Part shown: piece by piece, positions 17,464-25,801 of the stretch
Position numbering within the stretch: position 1 is the first letter of the stretch
Layout: every line of letters starts with the position of its first letter
Source: Streptosporangium amethystogenes
GTDB taxonomy: Bacteria > Actinomycetota > Actinomycetes > Streptosporangiales > Streptosporangiaceae
Assembly (NCBI RefSeq): GCF_000721075.1
Contig: NZ_JOEQ01000021.1
Span: 75,413 to 139,412 of the forward strand
Direction: 5' to 3'
Length of the DNA stretch: 64,000 nt
The notes under the pieces: generated by a model
Databases searched by the model: none
Seen by the model: the letters and a program-made list of their open reading frames with translations, nothing else
What the model was told of the DNA's origin: nothing
Program-made: the position numbers and the translations under genes

Positions 17464-18999
17464 ATGGAATCCCCCTGGTGGCGTGATGCCGTCGTCTACG
17501 AGATCTACGTTCGCAGCTTCGCCGACGCCTCCGGAGACGGCGTCGGCGATCTGCCCGGCATCCGGCAGCGCCTGCCGTACCTCGCGGAACTCGGTGTGGA
17601 CGCGATCTGGCTGACCCCCTTCTACCGCTCCCCCATGGCCGACGGCGGCTACGACGTTGCCGACTATCGCGACGTCGACCCCCTTTTCGGCACGCTCGCC
17701 GACTTCGACGAGCTCGTCGCCGAGGCGCATCGGCTCGGTCTCCGGGTGATCGTGGACATCGTCCCGAACCACAGCTCCTCGGCTCACGAGTGGTTCCAGG
17801 CCGCGCTGCGCGGTGAGGGACGCGATCGCTACATCTTCCGTGACGGCGGTGACCTGCCTCCCAACAACTGGCAGTCGACCTTCAGCGGCCCGGCCTGGAC
17901 CAGGACCCCCGACGGACAGTGGTATTTGCACCTTTTCGCTGCGGAACAACCTGACTTCAACTGGCGCAACCCCGAGGTGCACGCCGAGTTCCTCGACGTA
18001 CTGCGGTTCTGGCTCGACCGAGGGGTGGACGGGTTCAGGATCGACGTGGCGATGGGCCTGTACAAGGCCGAGGATATGCCGGACACCCCGCCGCAGGACC
18101 AGGCGTTCAAGGCCGAGTCGCCGATCTGGGGACGGCCCGAGGTGCACGAGGTCTACCGTGCCTGGCGCAAGGTGCTCGACTCCTACGACGGTGAGCGGGT
18201 GGCGGTCGGCGAGGTCTGGACCGACTCCGTCGAGGATCTCGCGCTCTACCTCCGTCCTGACGAGCTCCACCAGAGCTTCAACTTCGCCTGGCTGGAGGCC
18301 CCCTGGTCCGGACCCGCGTTCAAAAAGATCATCGATGACACGCTGGCCACGGTGACCGCTCCCACCTGGGTGCTCTCCAACCACGACGTGGTCCGCCATG
18401 TGACCCGGTACGGCGACGGCCTGACCAACTCCACCATGGGCCTGGCCCGCGCCCGCGCGGCGCTGCTCGCCATGCTCGCCCTACCGGGCTCCGCATATCT
18501 CTACCAGGGGGAGGAACTGGGCCTCCCCGAGGTGAAGAATCTTCCCCCGGAGACCCGTCAGGACCCCATCTTCGCCCGTTCCAAGGGAGAGCTGCCCGGC
18601 CGTGACGGCTGCCGGGTCCCCATCCCCTGGTCCGGCATGGCCGAACCGTACGGCTTCTCGCCCGATGGAGCGCGGCCCTGGCTGCCCCAGCCCGTGGAGT
18701 GGGCCGTGCTCTCCGCCGAGCGCCAGTCGAGTGATCCCGGCTCGACGCTGAGCTTCTACCAGGAGGTCCTGCGGGTCCGCCGCGGCCTCCGCGGCACGTT
18801 GCCCGAAGAGATCACCTGGCAGGAGAGCCCCGAGGAGGCCCTCATCTTCAACCGGGGTTCCCTGATCTGCGTCGTCAACTGCGGTTCCCAGCCGGTGCAA
18901 CTGCCGCCGCACGACCGCGTCCTGATCGGCAGCGCCCCGGTGGAGGGCCACCTGCTCCTGCCGGACAGCGCGGTCTGGCTGTACGCCCCCGAGGTCTGA
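17464..18999 (+). CDS. GH13 alpha-glucosidase / oligo-1,6-glucosidase type
   Basis: A 511-residue cytoplasmic glycoside hydrolase family 13 enzyme (no signal peptide). The order of conserved regions is visible: WWRDAVVYEIYVRSFADASG at the start, DIVPNHSS (region I, about 98-105), GFRIDVAMG (region II with the nucleophile Asp, about 190), VGEVW (region III, acid Glu, about 243) and SNHDVVRH (region IV, about 303). The absence of long inserts and the EIYVRSF start fit alpha-glucosidases acting on maltose/isomaltose-type oligosaccharides or trehalose. Exact substrate cannot be fixed. A strong hairpin follows. Confidence 0.92.
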   Translation: MESPWWRDAVVYEIYVRSFADASGDGVGDLPGIRQRLPYLAELGVDAIWLTPFYRSPMADGGYDVADYRDVDPLFGTLADFDELVAEAHRLGLRVIVDIVPNHSSSAHEWFQAALRGEGRDRYIFRDGGDLPPNNWQSTFSGPAWTRTPDGQWYLHLFAAEQPDFNWRNPEVHAEFLDVLRFWLDRGVDGFRIDVAMGLYKAEDMPDTPPQDQAFKAESPIWGRPEVHEVYRAWRKVLDSYDGERVAVGEVWTDSVEDLALYLRPDELHQSFNFAWLEAPWSGPAFKKIIDDTLATVTAPTWVLSNHDVVRHVTRYGDGLTNSTMGLARARAALLAMLALPGSAYLYQGEELGLPEVKNLPPETRQDPIFARSKGELPGRDGCRVPIPWSGMAEPYGFSPDGARPWLPQPVEWAVLSAERQSSDPGSTLSFYQEVLRVRRGLRGTLPEEITWQESPEEALIFNRGSLICVVNCGSQPVQLPPHDRVLIGSAPVEGHLLLPDSAVWLYAPEV

Positions 19000-19006
19000 C
19001 GGCTTT

Positions 19007-19039
19007 CGGCAGGCGGTGGACGGCGTCCGCCGCCTGCCG
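19007..19039. terminator. Bidirectional hairpin between GH13 and thioesterase genes
   Basis: Arms cggcaggcgg(t)ggacg and cgtcc(g)ccgcctgccg form a 16-base stem with one wobble and almost no loop. It lies between the convergent ends of the GH13 gene (18999) and the thioesterase gene (19075), so it can serve both. Confidence 0.8.
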
Positions 19040-19074
19040 ATCCGTGTACGGGTTGTCGAAACTCGGGAAAGGCC

Positions 19075-19515
19075 TCAGACCGCCGCGAACCTACGCAGGT
19101 AGGCGATCTCATCCTGGCTCAGCCGCCGCGGGGAGGCACTCCCCACGTCGTAGGCCACGATCACCGAGCGGGCCTCAACGAAGATCTCATCAGCGTCGCG
19201 GATCTCGTACGCGAGGGTGAACCGTACCGGACGGATCTCCGTCACCCACGACTCCACCCGGACCGGGTCGGGTCTGAAGGTGAGGGGACGCCGGTAGTCG
19301 ATCTCATGCCGGGCGATCACCAGTCCGGCGAATGGGGCGTTTCCCTCGCGCTGGGGGTCGATGTGGAACATCCCCAACCGCGCGTCCTCCAGATAGTCAA
19401 GGAACCGCACGTTGTTGACGTGACCCAGCGAGTCGATGTCGGCGAACCTGACAGCCCTGGGGAACACATGTCGGTGGCCATGGCCGACCTCGTCCGCGAC
19501 GCTCTGTCCAAACAC
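19075..19515 (-). CDS. Acyl-CoA thioesterase, hot-dog fold (4HBT)
   Basis: About 146 residues of a YbgC/FadM-type thioesterase. The active-site pattern RFADIDSLGHVNNVRFLDYLED holds the catalytic Asp and the His-Val-Asn-Asn motif. The remainder (IDYRRPLTFRPDPVRVESWV) is the normal beta-sheet. The best start is uncertain: GTG 19515 keeps a family-like N-terminus but has a weak ribosome site, and the open frame continues upstream without other signs of coding. Such enzymes hydrolyse acyl-CoAs; substrate unknown. It is probably transcribed from the gap after the ABC-F gene. Confidence 0.85.
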   Translation of the reverse strand: MFGQSVADEVGHGHRHVFPRAVRFADIDSLGHVNNVRFLDYLEDARLGMFHIDPQREGNAPFAGLVIARHEIDYRRPLTFRPDPVRVESWVTEIRPVRFTLAYEIRDADEIFVEARSVIVAYDVGSASPRRLSQDEIAYLRRFAAV

Positions 19516-19640
19516 ACCCAGAACCGTAGCGAGCCCCCGCTGCCCGCCGTACGGCGGGGCACCGGAGGCTCGTTCGGTCGTGACCGGGAGAACACCCGAC
19601 ACGGCCCGTGCCAGGTTCCCGCCCGTCCCGGAAACCGAGG

Positions 19641-21305
19641 TCAGTCGCGGGTGAGCTTGCGATAGGTGACGCGGTGCGGCCGGGCCGCGTCGGCCCCCAG
19701 ACGCTCGATCTTGTTCTTCTCGTAGTCGGCGTAGTTGCCCTCGAACCAGAACCAGTTCGAACCCTCTTCCCAGGCCAGGATGTGGGTCGCGACGCGGTCC
19801 AGGAACCACCGGTCGTGCGAGGTGATGACCGCGCAGCCGGGGAACTCCAGCAGCGCGTTCTCCAGGCTGGAGAGCGTCTCGGTGTCGAGGTCGTTGGTGG
19901 GCTCGTCAAGCAGGAGCACGTTGCCGCCCTGCTTGAGGGTGAGCGCCAGGTTGAGCCGGTTGCGCTCGCCGCCGGACAGGATGCCCGCCTTCTTCTGCTG
20001 GTCCGGACCCTTGAAGCCGAACGCGGCGATGTAGGCACGCGACGGCATCTCGACCTGGCCGACCTTGATGTAGTCGAGCCCGTCGGAGACGACCTCCCAG
20101 ACGTTCTTCGTCGGGTCGATCCCGCCCCGGCTCTGGTCGGCGTAGGAGATCTTGACGGTGTCACCGACGACGATCTCGCCACTGTCCGGTGTCTCGCTGC
20201 CGGTGATCATCCGGAACAGGGTGGTCTTGCCGACGCCGTTCGGACCGATGATGCCGACCAGGCCGTTGCGCGGCAGGTCGAAGGAGAGGCTCTCCATCAG
20301 GACGCGCTCCTCGAAGCCCTTGGTGAGCTTCTCGGCCCGGATGACCGTGGTGCCCAGACGCGGGCCCGGCGGGATCTGGATCTCCTCGAAGTCGAGCTTG
20401 CGGTACTTGTCGGCCTCGGTGGCCATCTCCTCATAGCGCTGCAGACGCGCCCGGCTCTTGGTCTGACGAGCCCTGGCGTTGGAGCGGACCCACTCCAGCT
20501 CCTCCTCCAAGCGCTTCTTGCGCTTGGCGTCCTTCTGACCTTCGAGCTTGAGCCGAGCGGCCTTGGCCTCCAGGTAGGTGGAGTAGTTGCCCTCGTAGGC
20601 GTGGCAACGGCCGCGGTCGAGCTCCAGGATCCAGTTGGCCACGTTGTCCAGGAAGTAGCGGTCGTGGGTGACGGCCAGGACAGTGCCCGGGTACTTCTCC
20701 AGGTGGGACTCGAGCCACTGGACACTCTCGGCGTCGAGATGGTTGGTGGGCTCGTCGAGCAGGAGCAGGTCGGGCTGCTCCAGGAGCAGCTTGCAGAGGG
20801 CGACCCGGCGGCGCTCTCCACCGGAGAGCTGGGTCACCTCGGCGTCCGGCGGGGGGCAGCGGAGGGCGTCCATCGCCTGCTCCAGCTGACTGTCGAGATC
20901 CCAGCCGTTGCGGTGGTCGAGGGCGTCCTGGAGCTTGCCCATCTCGTTGAGCAGCTCGTCGCTGTAGTCGGTGGCCATCAGCTCGGCGATCTCGTTGAAG
21001 CGGTCGAGCATCGCCTTGGTCTCGGCGACGCCCTCTTCGACGTTGCCGAGGACGGTCTTGGATTCGTTGAGGGGGGGCTCCTGCTGGAGCATGCCAACGG
21101 TGAAGCCGGGCATGAGCCGGGCGTCGCCGTTGGACGGCTGCTCCAGGCCCGCCATCATCTTCAGCAGCGTCGACTTTCCGGTGCCGTTGGGACCCAGGAC
21201 ACCGATCTTGGCGCCCGGCAGGAACGACAGCGTCACGTCGTCGAGGACGACTTTGTCACCGTGCGCCTTGCGCACGCGCTGCAGTGTGTAGATGTACTCC
21301 GGCAT
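19641..21305 (-). CDS. ettA: ABC-F ATPase, energy-dependent translational throttle EttA
   Basis: A 554-residue soluble ABC-F protein with two ATPase cassettes. The first has GPNGTGKST (about 37-45), LSGGERRR and LLLDEPTNHLD; the second has GPNGVGKTT, LSGGERNRLN and LLLDEPTNDLD. The long charged linker between them (P-site tRNA interaction motif, about 240-300, KRKKRLEEELEWVRSN) marks ribosome-binding members. The length and the N-terminus MPEYIYTLQRVRKAHGDK match EttA, which gates entry of ribosomes into elongation according to ADP/ATP ratio. No transmembrane part is present. It is single-gene, followed by the diguanylate cyclase on the same strand upstream. Confidence 0.95.
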   Translation of the reverse strand: MPEYIYTLQRVRKAHGDKVVLDDVTLSFLPGAKIGVLGPNGTGKSTLLKMMAGLEQPSNGDARLMPGFTVGMLQQEPPLNESKTVLGNVEEGVAETKAMLDRFNEIAELMATDYSDELLNEMGKLQDALDHRNGWDLDSQLEQAMDALRCPPPDAEVTQLSGGERRRVALCKLLLEQPDLLLLDEPTNHLDAESVQWLESHLEKYPGTVLAVTHDRYFLDNVANWILELDRGRCHAYEGNYSTYLEAKAARLKLEGQKDAKRKKRLEEELEWVRSNARARQTKSRARLQRYEEMATEADKYRKLDFEEIQIPPGPRLGTTVIRAEKLTKGFEERVLMESLSFDLPRNGLVGIIGPNGVGKTTLFRMITGSETPDSGEIVVGDTVKISYADQSRGGIDPTKNVWEVVSDGLDYIKVGQVEMPSRAYIAAFGFKGPDQQKKAGILSGGERNRLNLALTLKQGGNVLLLDEPTNDLDTETLSSLENALLEFPGCAVITSHDRWFLDRVATHILAWEEGSNWFWFEGNYADYEKNKIERLGADAARPHRVTYRKLTRD

Positions 21306-21330
21306 GCCTTTAGTTTAGGGCCTGGAAAGT

Positions 21331-22629
21331 TCAGCTAGGGGCGGCCTCGGATCCTGGCCTGCGGGCCGGAGGCACGATGGTGGCCGACAGGCAGATCTGG
21401 TCGCGGCCGAGTTCCTTGGCACGGTAGAGGGCGAGGTCGGCCGCGGCGAGCAGTTCGATCAGGTCGTCCCCGTGCACGCTCATGATCGCGACACCGACCG
21501 AGATGGTCACGGTGATCATGTTGTCGTCGGCCGGGAGCGCCATCCGTCCCACCCGGGAGCGCAGCCGCTCGGCGACCCTGCGGGCCTCTGTCACGTCGGC
21601 CCTGGGCAGCAGGACGACGAACTCCTCACCGCCGAACCGGCCCACCACGTCATAGTCGCGCAGCTGGCTGCGGATGGTGTCGGCCACCCCGACGAGGACC
21701 TGGTCGCCGATCAGGTGACCATAGGTGTCGTTGACCCTCTTGAAGTGGTCGATGTCGACGATCAGCAGCGCGAGCGTCTCCCCCGTGCGACGCGCTCTGA
21801 CGATCTCGGTGTCGGCCTCCCGCTGCCAGGCCGCGGCGTTCAGCAGGCCGGTCTTGAGGTCGGTGCGGGCCGCGGCCTGAAGCTGGGCGTGCAGCAGGCT
21901 GCGCTGGAGCAGCACCACCGGGGGCAGCGCCAGGACCAGCAGAGCCGGATTGAGCCCGCAGGTGATGGAGATGATGACGCCGAGGCAGAGCTCGACGACG
22001 TCGAGGAGCAGGTTCTCCCGATTCCACAGGACCTCCCGCCAGCGACTGTCGGGGTCGGCGGTGTGCGCCGCGATGGCGATCAGCGCGGTGTTGATCACCG
22101 TGAACAGGACCGCGCAGCCGACGGCCACCAGGATCGGCCCTCCGTCGCCCCTGGTCAGCGCGTTCAGGTCACCGACCGCGGCGTGGAAGAGCAGGGAGGC
22201 CGCACATCCGGCCAGGCCGATCGCCGCCGAGCTGAAGACCCGCCGGTAGACGACCGTCGCGCGCACCCGCCTCTGCAGCAGGAACTGGAGCGGGATGGGC
22301 GCCAGAAGCGCGTAGAGCGGCGGGAGCAGCAGCGCGGCGGGCAGCCACCAGGCGGAGAGCAGGTCCCGGTGCACGCCGGCCGGCATGCCCAGCCTCCGGG
22401 TCGCCTCGATGCACACGGCTCCACACGCCATCAGCGCGGTGAAGGTCAGCGCATCGGACCAGCGGAAGACCCCGGATGCCAGGAAGAACACGATCGCGGC
22501 GAGATCCAGCGCTACTATCCCGCAGAGGTAGCCGACCAGCGGGCGACGCTGTCCAAGCAGGGGCCAGCGATCGGCCAAGGGTGTCATGCCGTCGCGCGGT
22601 TTGACCGAGGTGTGGCTAGGAGCCGCCAT
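21331..22629 (-). CDS. Membrane diguanylate cyclase (GGDEF)
   Basis: A 432-residue protein. About seven or eight hydrophobic helices in residues 30-245 form a membrane sensor, and a GGDEF domain occupies about 250-415. The active site is GGEEF at 333-337. An intact RxxD inhibitory site (RDYD, 324-327) lies exactly five residues ahead, so product inhibition by c-di-GMP is expected. No EAL domain is attached. In Streptomyces c-di-GMP controls the switch to sporulation through BldD. The ATG at 22629 has GAGAGGGGG upstream; an upstream ATG 12 codons earlier lacks a site. Confidence 0.92.
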   Translation of the reverse strand: MAAPSHTSVKPRDGMTPLADRWPLLGQRRPLVGYLCGIVALDLAAIVFFLASGVFRWSDALTFTALMACGAVCIEATRRLGMPAGVHRDLLSAWWLPAALLLPPLYALLAPIPLQFLLQRRVRATVVYRRVFSSAAIGLAGCAASLLFHAAVGDLNALTRGDGGPILVAVGCAVLFTVINTALIAIAAHTADPDSRWREVLWNRENLLLDVVELCLGVIISITCGLNPALLVLALPPVVLLQRSLLHAQLQAAARTDLKTGLLNAAAWQREADTEIVRARRTGETLALLIVDIDHFKRVNDTYGHLIGDQVLVGVADTIRSQLRDYDVVGRFGGEEFVVLLPRADVTEARRVAERLRSRVGRMALPADDNMITVTISVGVAIMSVHGDDLIELLAAADLALYRAKELGRDQICLSATIVPPARRPGSEAAPS

Positions 22630-23236
22630 GTCGTCCCCCTCTCCGACTAACGATGTGTAACACAATAGTTGCGGAGTGTGCGACGCGCGATGGGAACCGC
22701 TACCTTTGACGGAGTGGGCCAGCCCACCGGTTGACCTACGTTTTGGAAACCGCTCCTTCGCGAGCGGGCCGTGTGGGAAAGGAGCAAGCCATGCTGCGGG
22801 GCGTGACCTGGACCTAAACAGGTGTCCTGGGCATCTGACACGGGCAAGATCATCGGCTGGTCATCTCGGCGTCCCCGCGCTTCCGTGGTGAGACACCGAC
22901 CGCGTCCGGCCGGTGCCCCCTCACTCCGCCCAGACCAGGCCCTCTTACCGTGCGGGGCCTTGCACTTCCGTCAGACATCCTGCCCCTGCGAAGTCCGTAC
23001 TTCTCTGGACGCCTGCCCGCCCTCATCTCTCGTCCGAAATCTTCTCTGCTGATCTTCTGTTCCAAGTCTTCTGTTCGAATCCACCCCATCTCGCTGTCCG
23101 CGTTCTTCCCCTGCGCGGACCCGCGCCCATCCCCCTGCCCACCTCACCCACCTCGAACGATTCCTCCGCCTCTCCGGTTCCGGCCGGCTGATCGGGTTGG
23201 GAGGCCCGCGGCCTGGGCCTCCCAACGGGAGGCGAC
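22630..23236. other. 607-base gap with hairpins and a mini-frame
   Basis: No gene of normal size is supported between the diguanylate cyclase and ssb. The stretch holds a plus-strand mini-frame of eight codons (MLRGVTWT, ATG at 22791) behind an unusually good GGAAAGGAG, two small hairpins near 22709-22722 and 22751-22768, and the ssb terminator. The 22900-23190 part is C/T-rich and featureless. A small RNA on the plus strand is possible but unproven. Confidence 0.35.
23196..23226 (-). terminator. Hairpin terminator downstream of ssb
   Basis: Perfect 12-base arms (gttgggaggccc / gggcctcccaac) around a 7-base loop, ten bases past the SSB stop on the minus strand. It ends the dyn-ssb transcription direction. 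Confidence 0.85.
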
Positions 23237-24022
23237 TCAGGCCGCCACACGCTCCCGTGTCGGCCAGGGTGCCTCGTCGCTCACATCTGGGTGGATCTTC
23301 ACCGTGCCCGGCACGGCCTCGGCCGTTTCCTCCCCGGTGACTCCCGCGGCCGGGTCGTCGGCCCCCACCGCCTCCACCCGCCTCGTCGTGCCCCTCGCCG
23401 CCTTCCTTCTCCTGGTCACGACCTCTCCCGCCGTCGGCTCCTCCCCATCCGAGGCGGCCTCTGCGGCCTCTCCGTGGATCGCACCCCCCTCGGCCGGCCC
23501 ACCACCCGGCGCGGCCCGCTCGTCGTCGAGCCCGGCCTGCAGCGGGGGCAGGGCGCCGGGTGCCCCCGCCTCGACGGGGGCACCGCCGCTCATGGCCCAG
23601 TCGGACGTCTCGCGATCGAGCTCGATCCGCTCCGCGCTGCCCAGGGCCGCGACCGGGCCGCCACGCTGCGGCTTGCTGAAGCTACCGAGCCCCCAGCGCA
23701 GGTCGTGTCCGAGTGAGTTGGCCTCCACCTCGGGCATGAATCGGCGCTCACCCTCGTGGGTGAACTCACGGATCCGCAACCGTCCCTGAACGACGACGGG
23801 CTGGCCCAGCTGCACCGACTGGGCGACATTGTCGGCGAGCCCACGGAAGCAGCGGACGCCGAAGTAGGTCGTCTCACCGTTGCGCCACTGCTGGTTCTCC
23901 CGATCGAAGTAACGACTGGTCGAGGCGATCTTGAGCGAGGTGACCCGGGAGCCGTCGGGGAAAGTGTGCTGGCGTGGCGTGGCCGCGACGTTACCGGTCA
24001 GCGTGACATAGATGTCGTTCAT
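23237..24022 (-). CDS. ssb: Single-stranded DNA-binding protein, long-tailed form
   Basis: A 261-residue SSB-family protein. The OB fold occupies about 1-110 (NDIYVTLTGNVAATPRQHTF at the start; YFDRENQQWRNGETTYFGV in the core). The remaining 150 residues are acidic, low complexity and variable. It lacks the usual acidic DDxPF-type SSB tip, ending instead ...WPTRERVAA, so it is probably a paralogue and not the replicative SSB encoded with ribosomal S6/S18. The ATG at 24022 has GGGAGG upstream. Its position next to the sporulation dynamins suggests a role in aerial growth or DNA uptake/repair, but that is inference. Confidence 0.85.
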   Translation of the reverse strand: MNDIYVTLTGNVAATPRQHTFPDGSRVTSLKIASTSRYFDRENQQWRNGETTYFGVRCFRGLADNVAQSVQLGQPVVVQGRLRIREFTHEGERRFMPEVEANSLGHDLRWGLGSFSKPQRGGPVAALGSAERIELDRETSDWAMSGGAPVEAGAPGALPPLQAGLDDERAAPGGGPAEGGAIHGEAAEAASDGEEPTAGEVVTRRRKAARGTTRRVEAVGADDPAAGVTGEETAEAVPGTVKIHPDVSDEAPWPTRERVAA

Positions 24023-24160
24023 CGTGCCTCCCATGAGAGCCGGCTGAGTGCCGGCGGCGTGAAAGACACGATGGCCCGAGCCGTACCTCTCGCGAGTTGC
24101 CGAATCACGTTCTGGGGACAACCGCCGGACACTCGATCAGGCTGTGGACGACCCCGGGAA

Positions 24161-25801
24161 TCAGCCTCGCAGGCTCCGCATGGCCGAGTTGAACTCGTTG
24201 TAGCGGGTCAGCTCGCGCTCCACCGGCTCGATCACCATGCTCTCCGCGAGCCCGGCGACCCTGCGGCGCATCTCGCGCTCCAGCGCGTCACGCTCGTTGC
24301 CCGAGCCGAGCACGATGAAGTTACGGCTGGCCATCGCGGTGAGCAACCCAAGCCCGAGTACCGAGAGCATCATCAGTCCCACCCATGGCAGTGAGGCGGC
24401 GTCGCCGAACACCTCCAGCCCCGCCGGCGGCTTCCCCGTGCCGAACACGCCGTAGACCAGAGCCGTACCGACCCAGGCGAGGCCCCCGACGAAGAGCAGG
24501 ACCAGCAGGTACTGCCAGACGAGGAGCAGCCGCCACCAGCCGGGGACCCTGTCCAGGCGCGGTGCGACCTCTGAGAGCTCCTCCGACAGCACCTGGGGCA
24601 GCTGCGCCGAGCGTGAGCGCGCGGCATCCCTGATCCCACTCTGCCACGCCTCGTGCATGCCGGAGGTCAGACCGTCGGCCAGGGCGTGGACGGCGGTGTC
24701 CACCTCGGCCGGCTGCGCGCTGACCGAGCCACCGGTCAGGCTGCGGATCTCGTCTCGCAGATCGCCCAGGCGCAGGCTGTTCAGCGGATCAGGGCGGAGC
24801 TTGGCCGCCCAGCGGGTGTAGGGCCAACCGACCCACTCACCGGACCTCGCCGCGTAGACGTTCTCCATCGCCTCGCCGACGGCGGGGACTCCGGCCGCGT
24901 CGCATAGGGCGTCGGTGAGACCGATCCGGCGGGCGTCGTCAATGGAGGAGGGCGGCGCCGAGGTGCCGTCGGCGGGCATGACCTTCGCCAGGCGGAGCGT
25001 CAGCCGGTCGAGGTCGGCCTCCAGGCGCTGGGTGGCGGCCCTGCGCCTGGACACGGTCTCGGCGAGGACCTCCTTGAGGTCGTCCACGCCCGCCCCCGTG
25101 ATCGCCGAGGTGGTGACGACCACGGGGTGCTCGACCCCCTCGCGGTGGAGAAGGTCCTCCAGGTCCGCGACGCACTCGGCCAGTTCCTCCTCGTCGAGCC
25201 GGTCGGACTGGTTGAGCACGAAGACCGTCACCGCCTCGTGCCCGGCCAGGTCGGTCACGTAACGCCGGTGCGTGGAGGCGTCGGCGTATTTCTGCGGGTC
25301 GAGCACCCAGACGACGAGGTCCGCGACCTGGATCAGCCGGTCGGCCTCGCTGTCGGTCAGCGCCCGGATGGAGTCGTGGTCGGGCAGATCGAGCAGGATC
25401 AGCCCGTGCAGCCGGCTCTCCCCGCGGTCCAGGGCGCTGGCCCGCGCGAAGCGGTGGCGCCACTGGATCTGCAGCCAGTCGAGCAGCGGGCCCGCGCCGT
25501 CCAAGCCCCAGACACAGGCGTGGGTACGGGCGGTGGTCGGGCGGCGCACTCCCGTCGGCGACAGCTCCAGGCCGGAGATCGAGTTGAACAGCGTCGACTT
25601 TCCGCTGCCCGTACCCCCCGCGAGCGCGACCACGGTGTGGTCGGAGGAGAGCTTGAGCCTGTCACCGGCACGCAGCAGCAACTGCCCCGACTCGGTGAGG
25701 AGCTTGGGGTCGACCTTGCCCGGCCCCAGTTCCACGATCCGGGCCAGCGCGGCGAGCCGGCTGCCGAGACCTTGGCGTGACTGGGTGGTGCCAACACTCA
25801 T
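24161..25801 (-). CDS. dynB: Dynamin-like GTPase, DynB type
   Basis: A 546-residue large GTPase of the bacterial dynamin/YfjP class. G1 is GGTGSGKS at 62-69, then the switch TGVRRPTT, G3 DLPDHDS at about 140 and G4 NQSD at about 200. Two close transmembrane helices lie at about 424-500 (LVLLFVGGLAWVGTALVYG; LPWVGLMMLSVLGLGLL), followed by a helical end. In Streptomyces, DynA and DynB form a membrane-bound complex that stabilises FtsZ rings at sporulation septa. The start overlaps the dynA stop by four bases. The tandem order and the two-helix anchor make DynB the closest match. Confidence 0.88.
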   Translation of the reverse strand: MSVGTTQSRQGLGSRLAALARIVELGPGKVDPKLLTESGQLLLRAGDRLKLSSDHTVVALAGGTGSGKSTLFNSISGLELSPTGVRRPTTARTHACVWGLDGAGPLLDWLQIQWRHRFARASALDRGESRLHGLILLDLPDHDSIRALTDSEADRLIQVADLVVWVLDPQKYADASTHRRYVTDLAGHEAVTVFVLNQSDRLDEEELAECVADLEDLLHREGVEHPVVVTTSAITGAGVDDLKEVLAETVSRRRAATQRLEADLDRLTLRLAKVMPADGTSAPPSSIDDARRIGLTDALCDAAGVPAVGEAMENVYAARSGEWVGWPYTRWAAKLRPDPLNSLRLGDLRDEIRSLTGGSVSAQPAEVDTAVHALADGLTSGMHEAWQSGIRDAARSRSAQLPQVLSEELSEVAPRLDRVPGWWRLLLVWQYLLVLLFVGGLAWVGTALVYGVFGTGKPPAGLEVFGDAASLPWVGLMMLSVLGLGLLTAMASRNFIVLGSGNERDALEREMRRRVAGLAESMVIEPVERELTRYNEFNSAMRSLRG

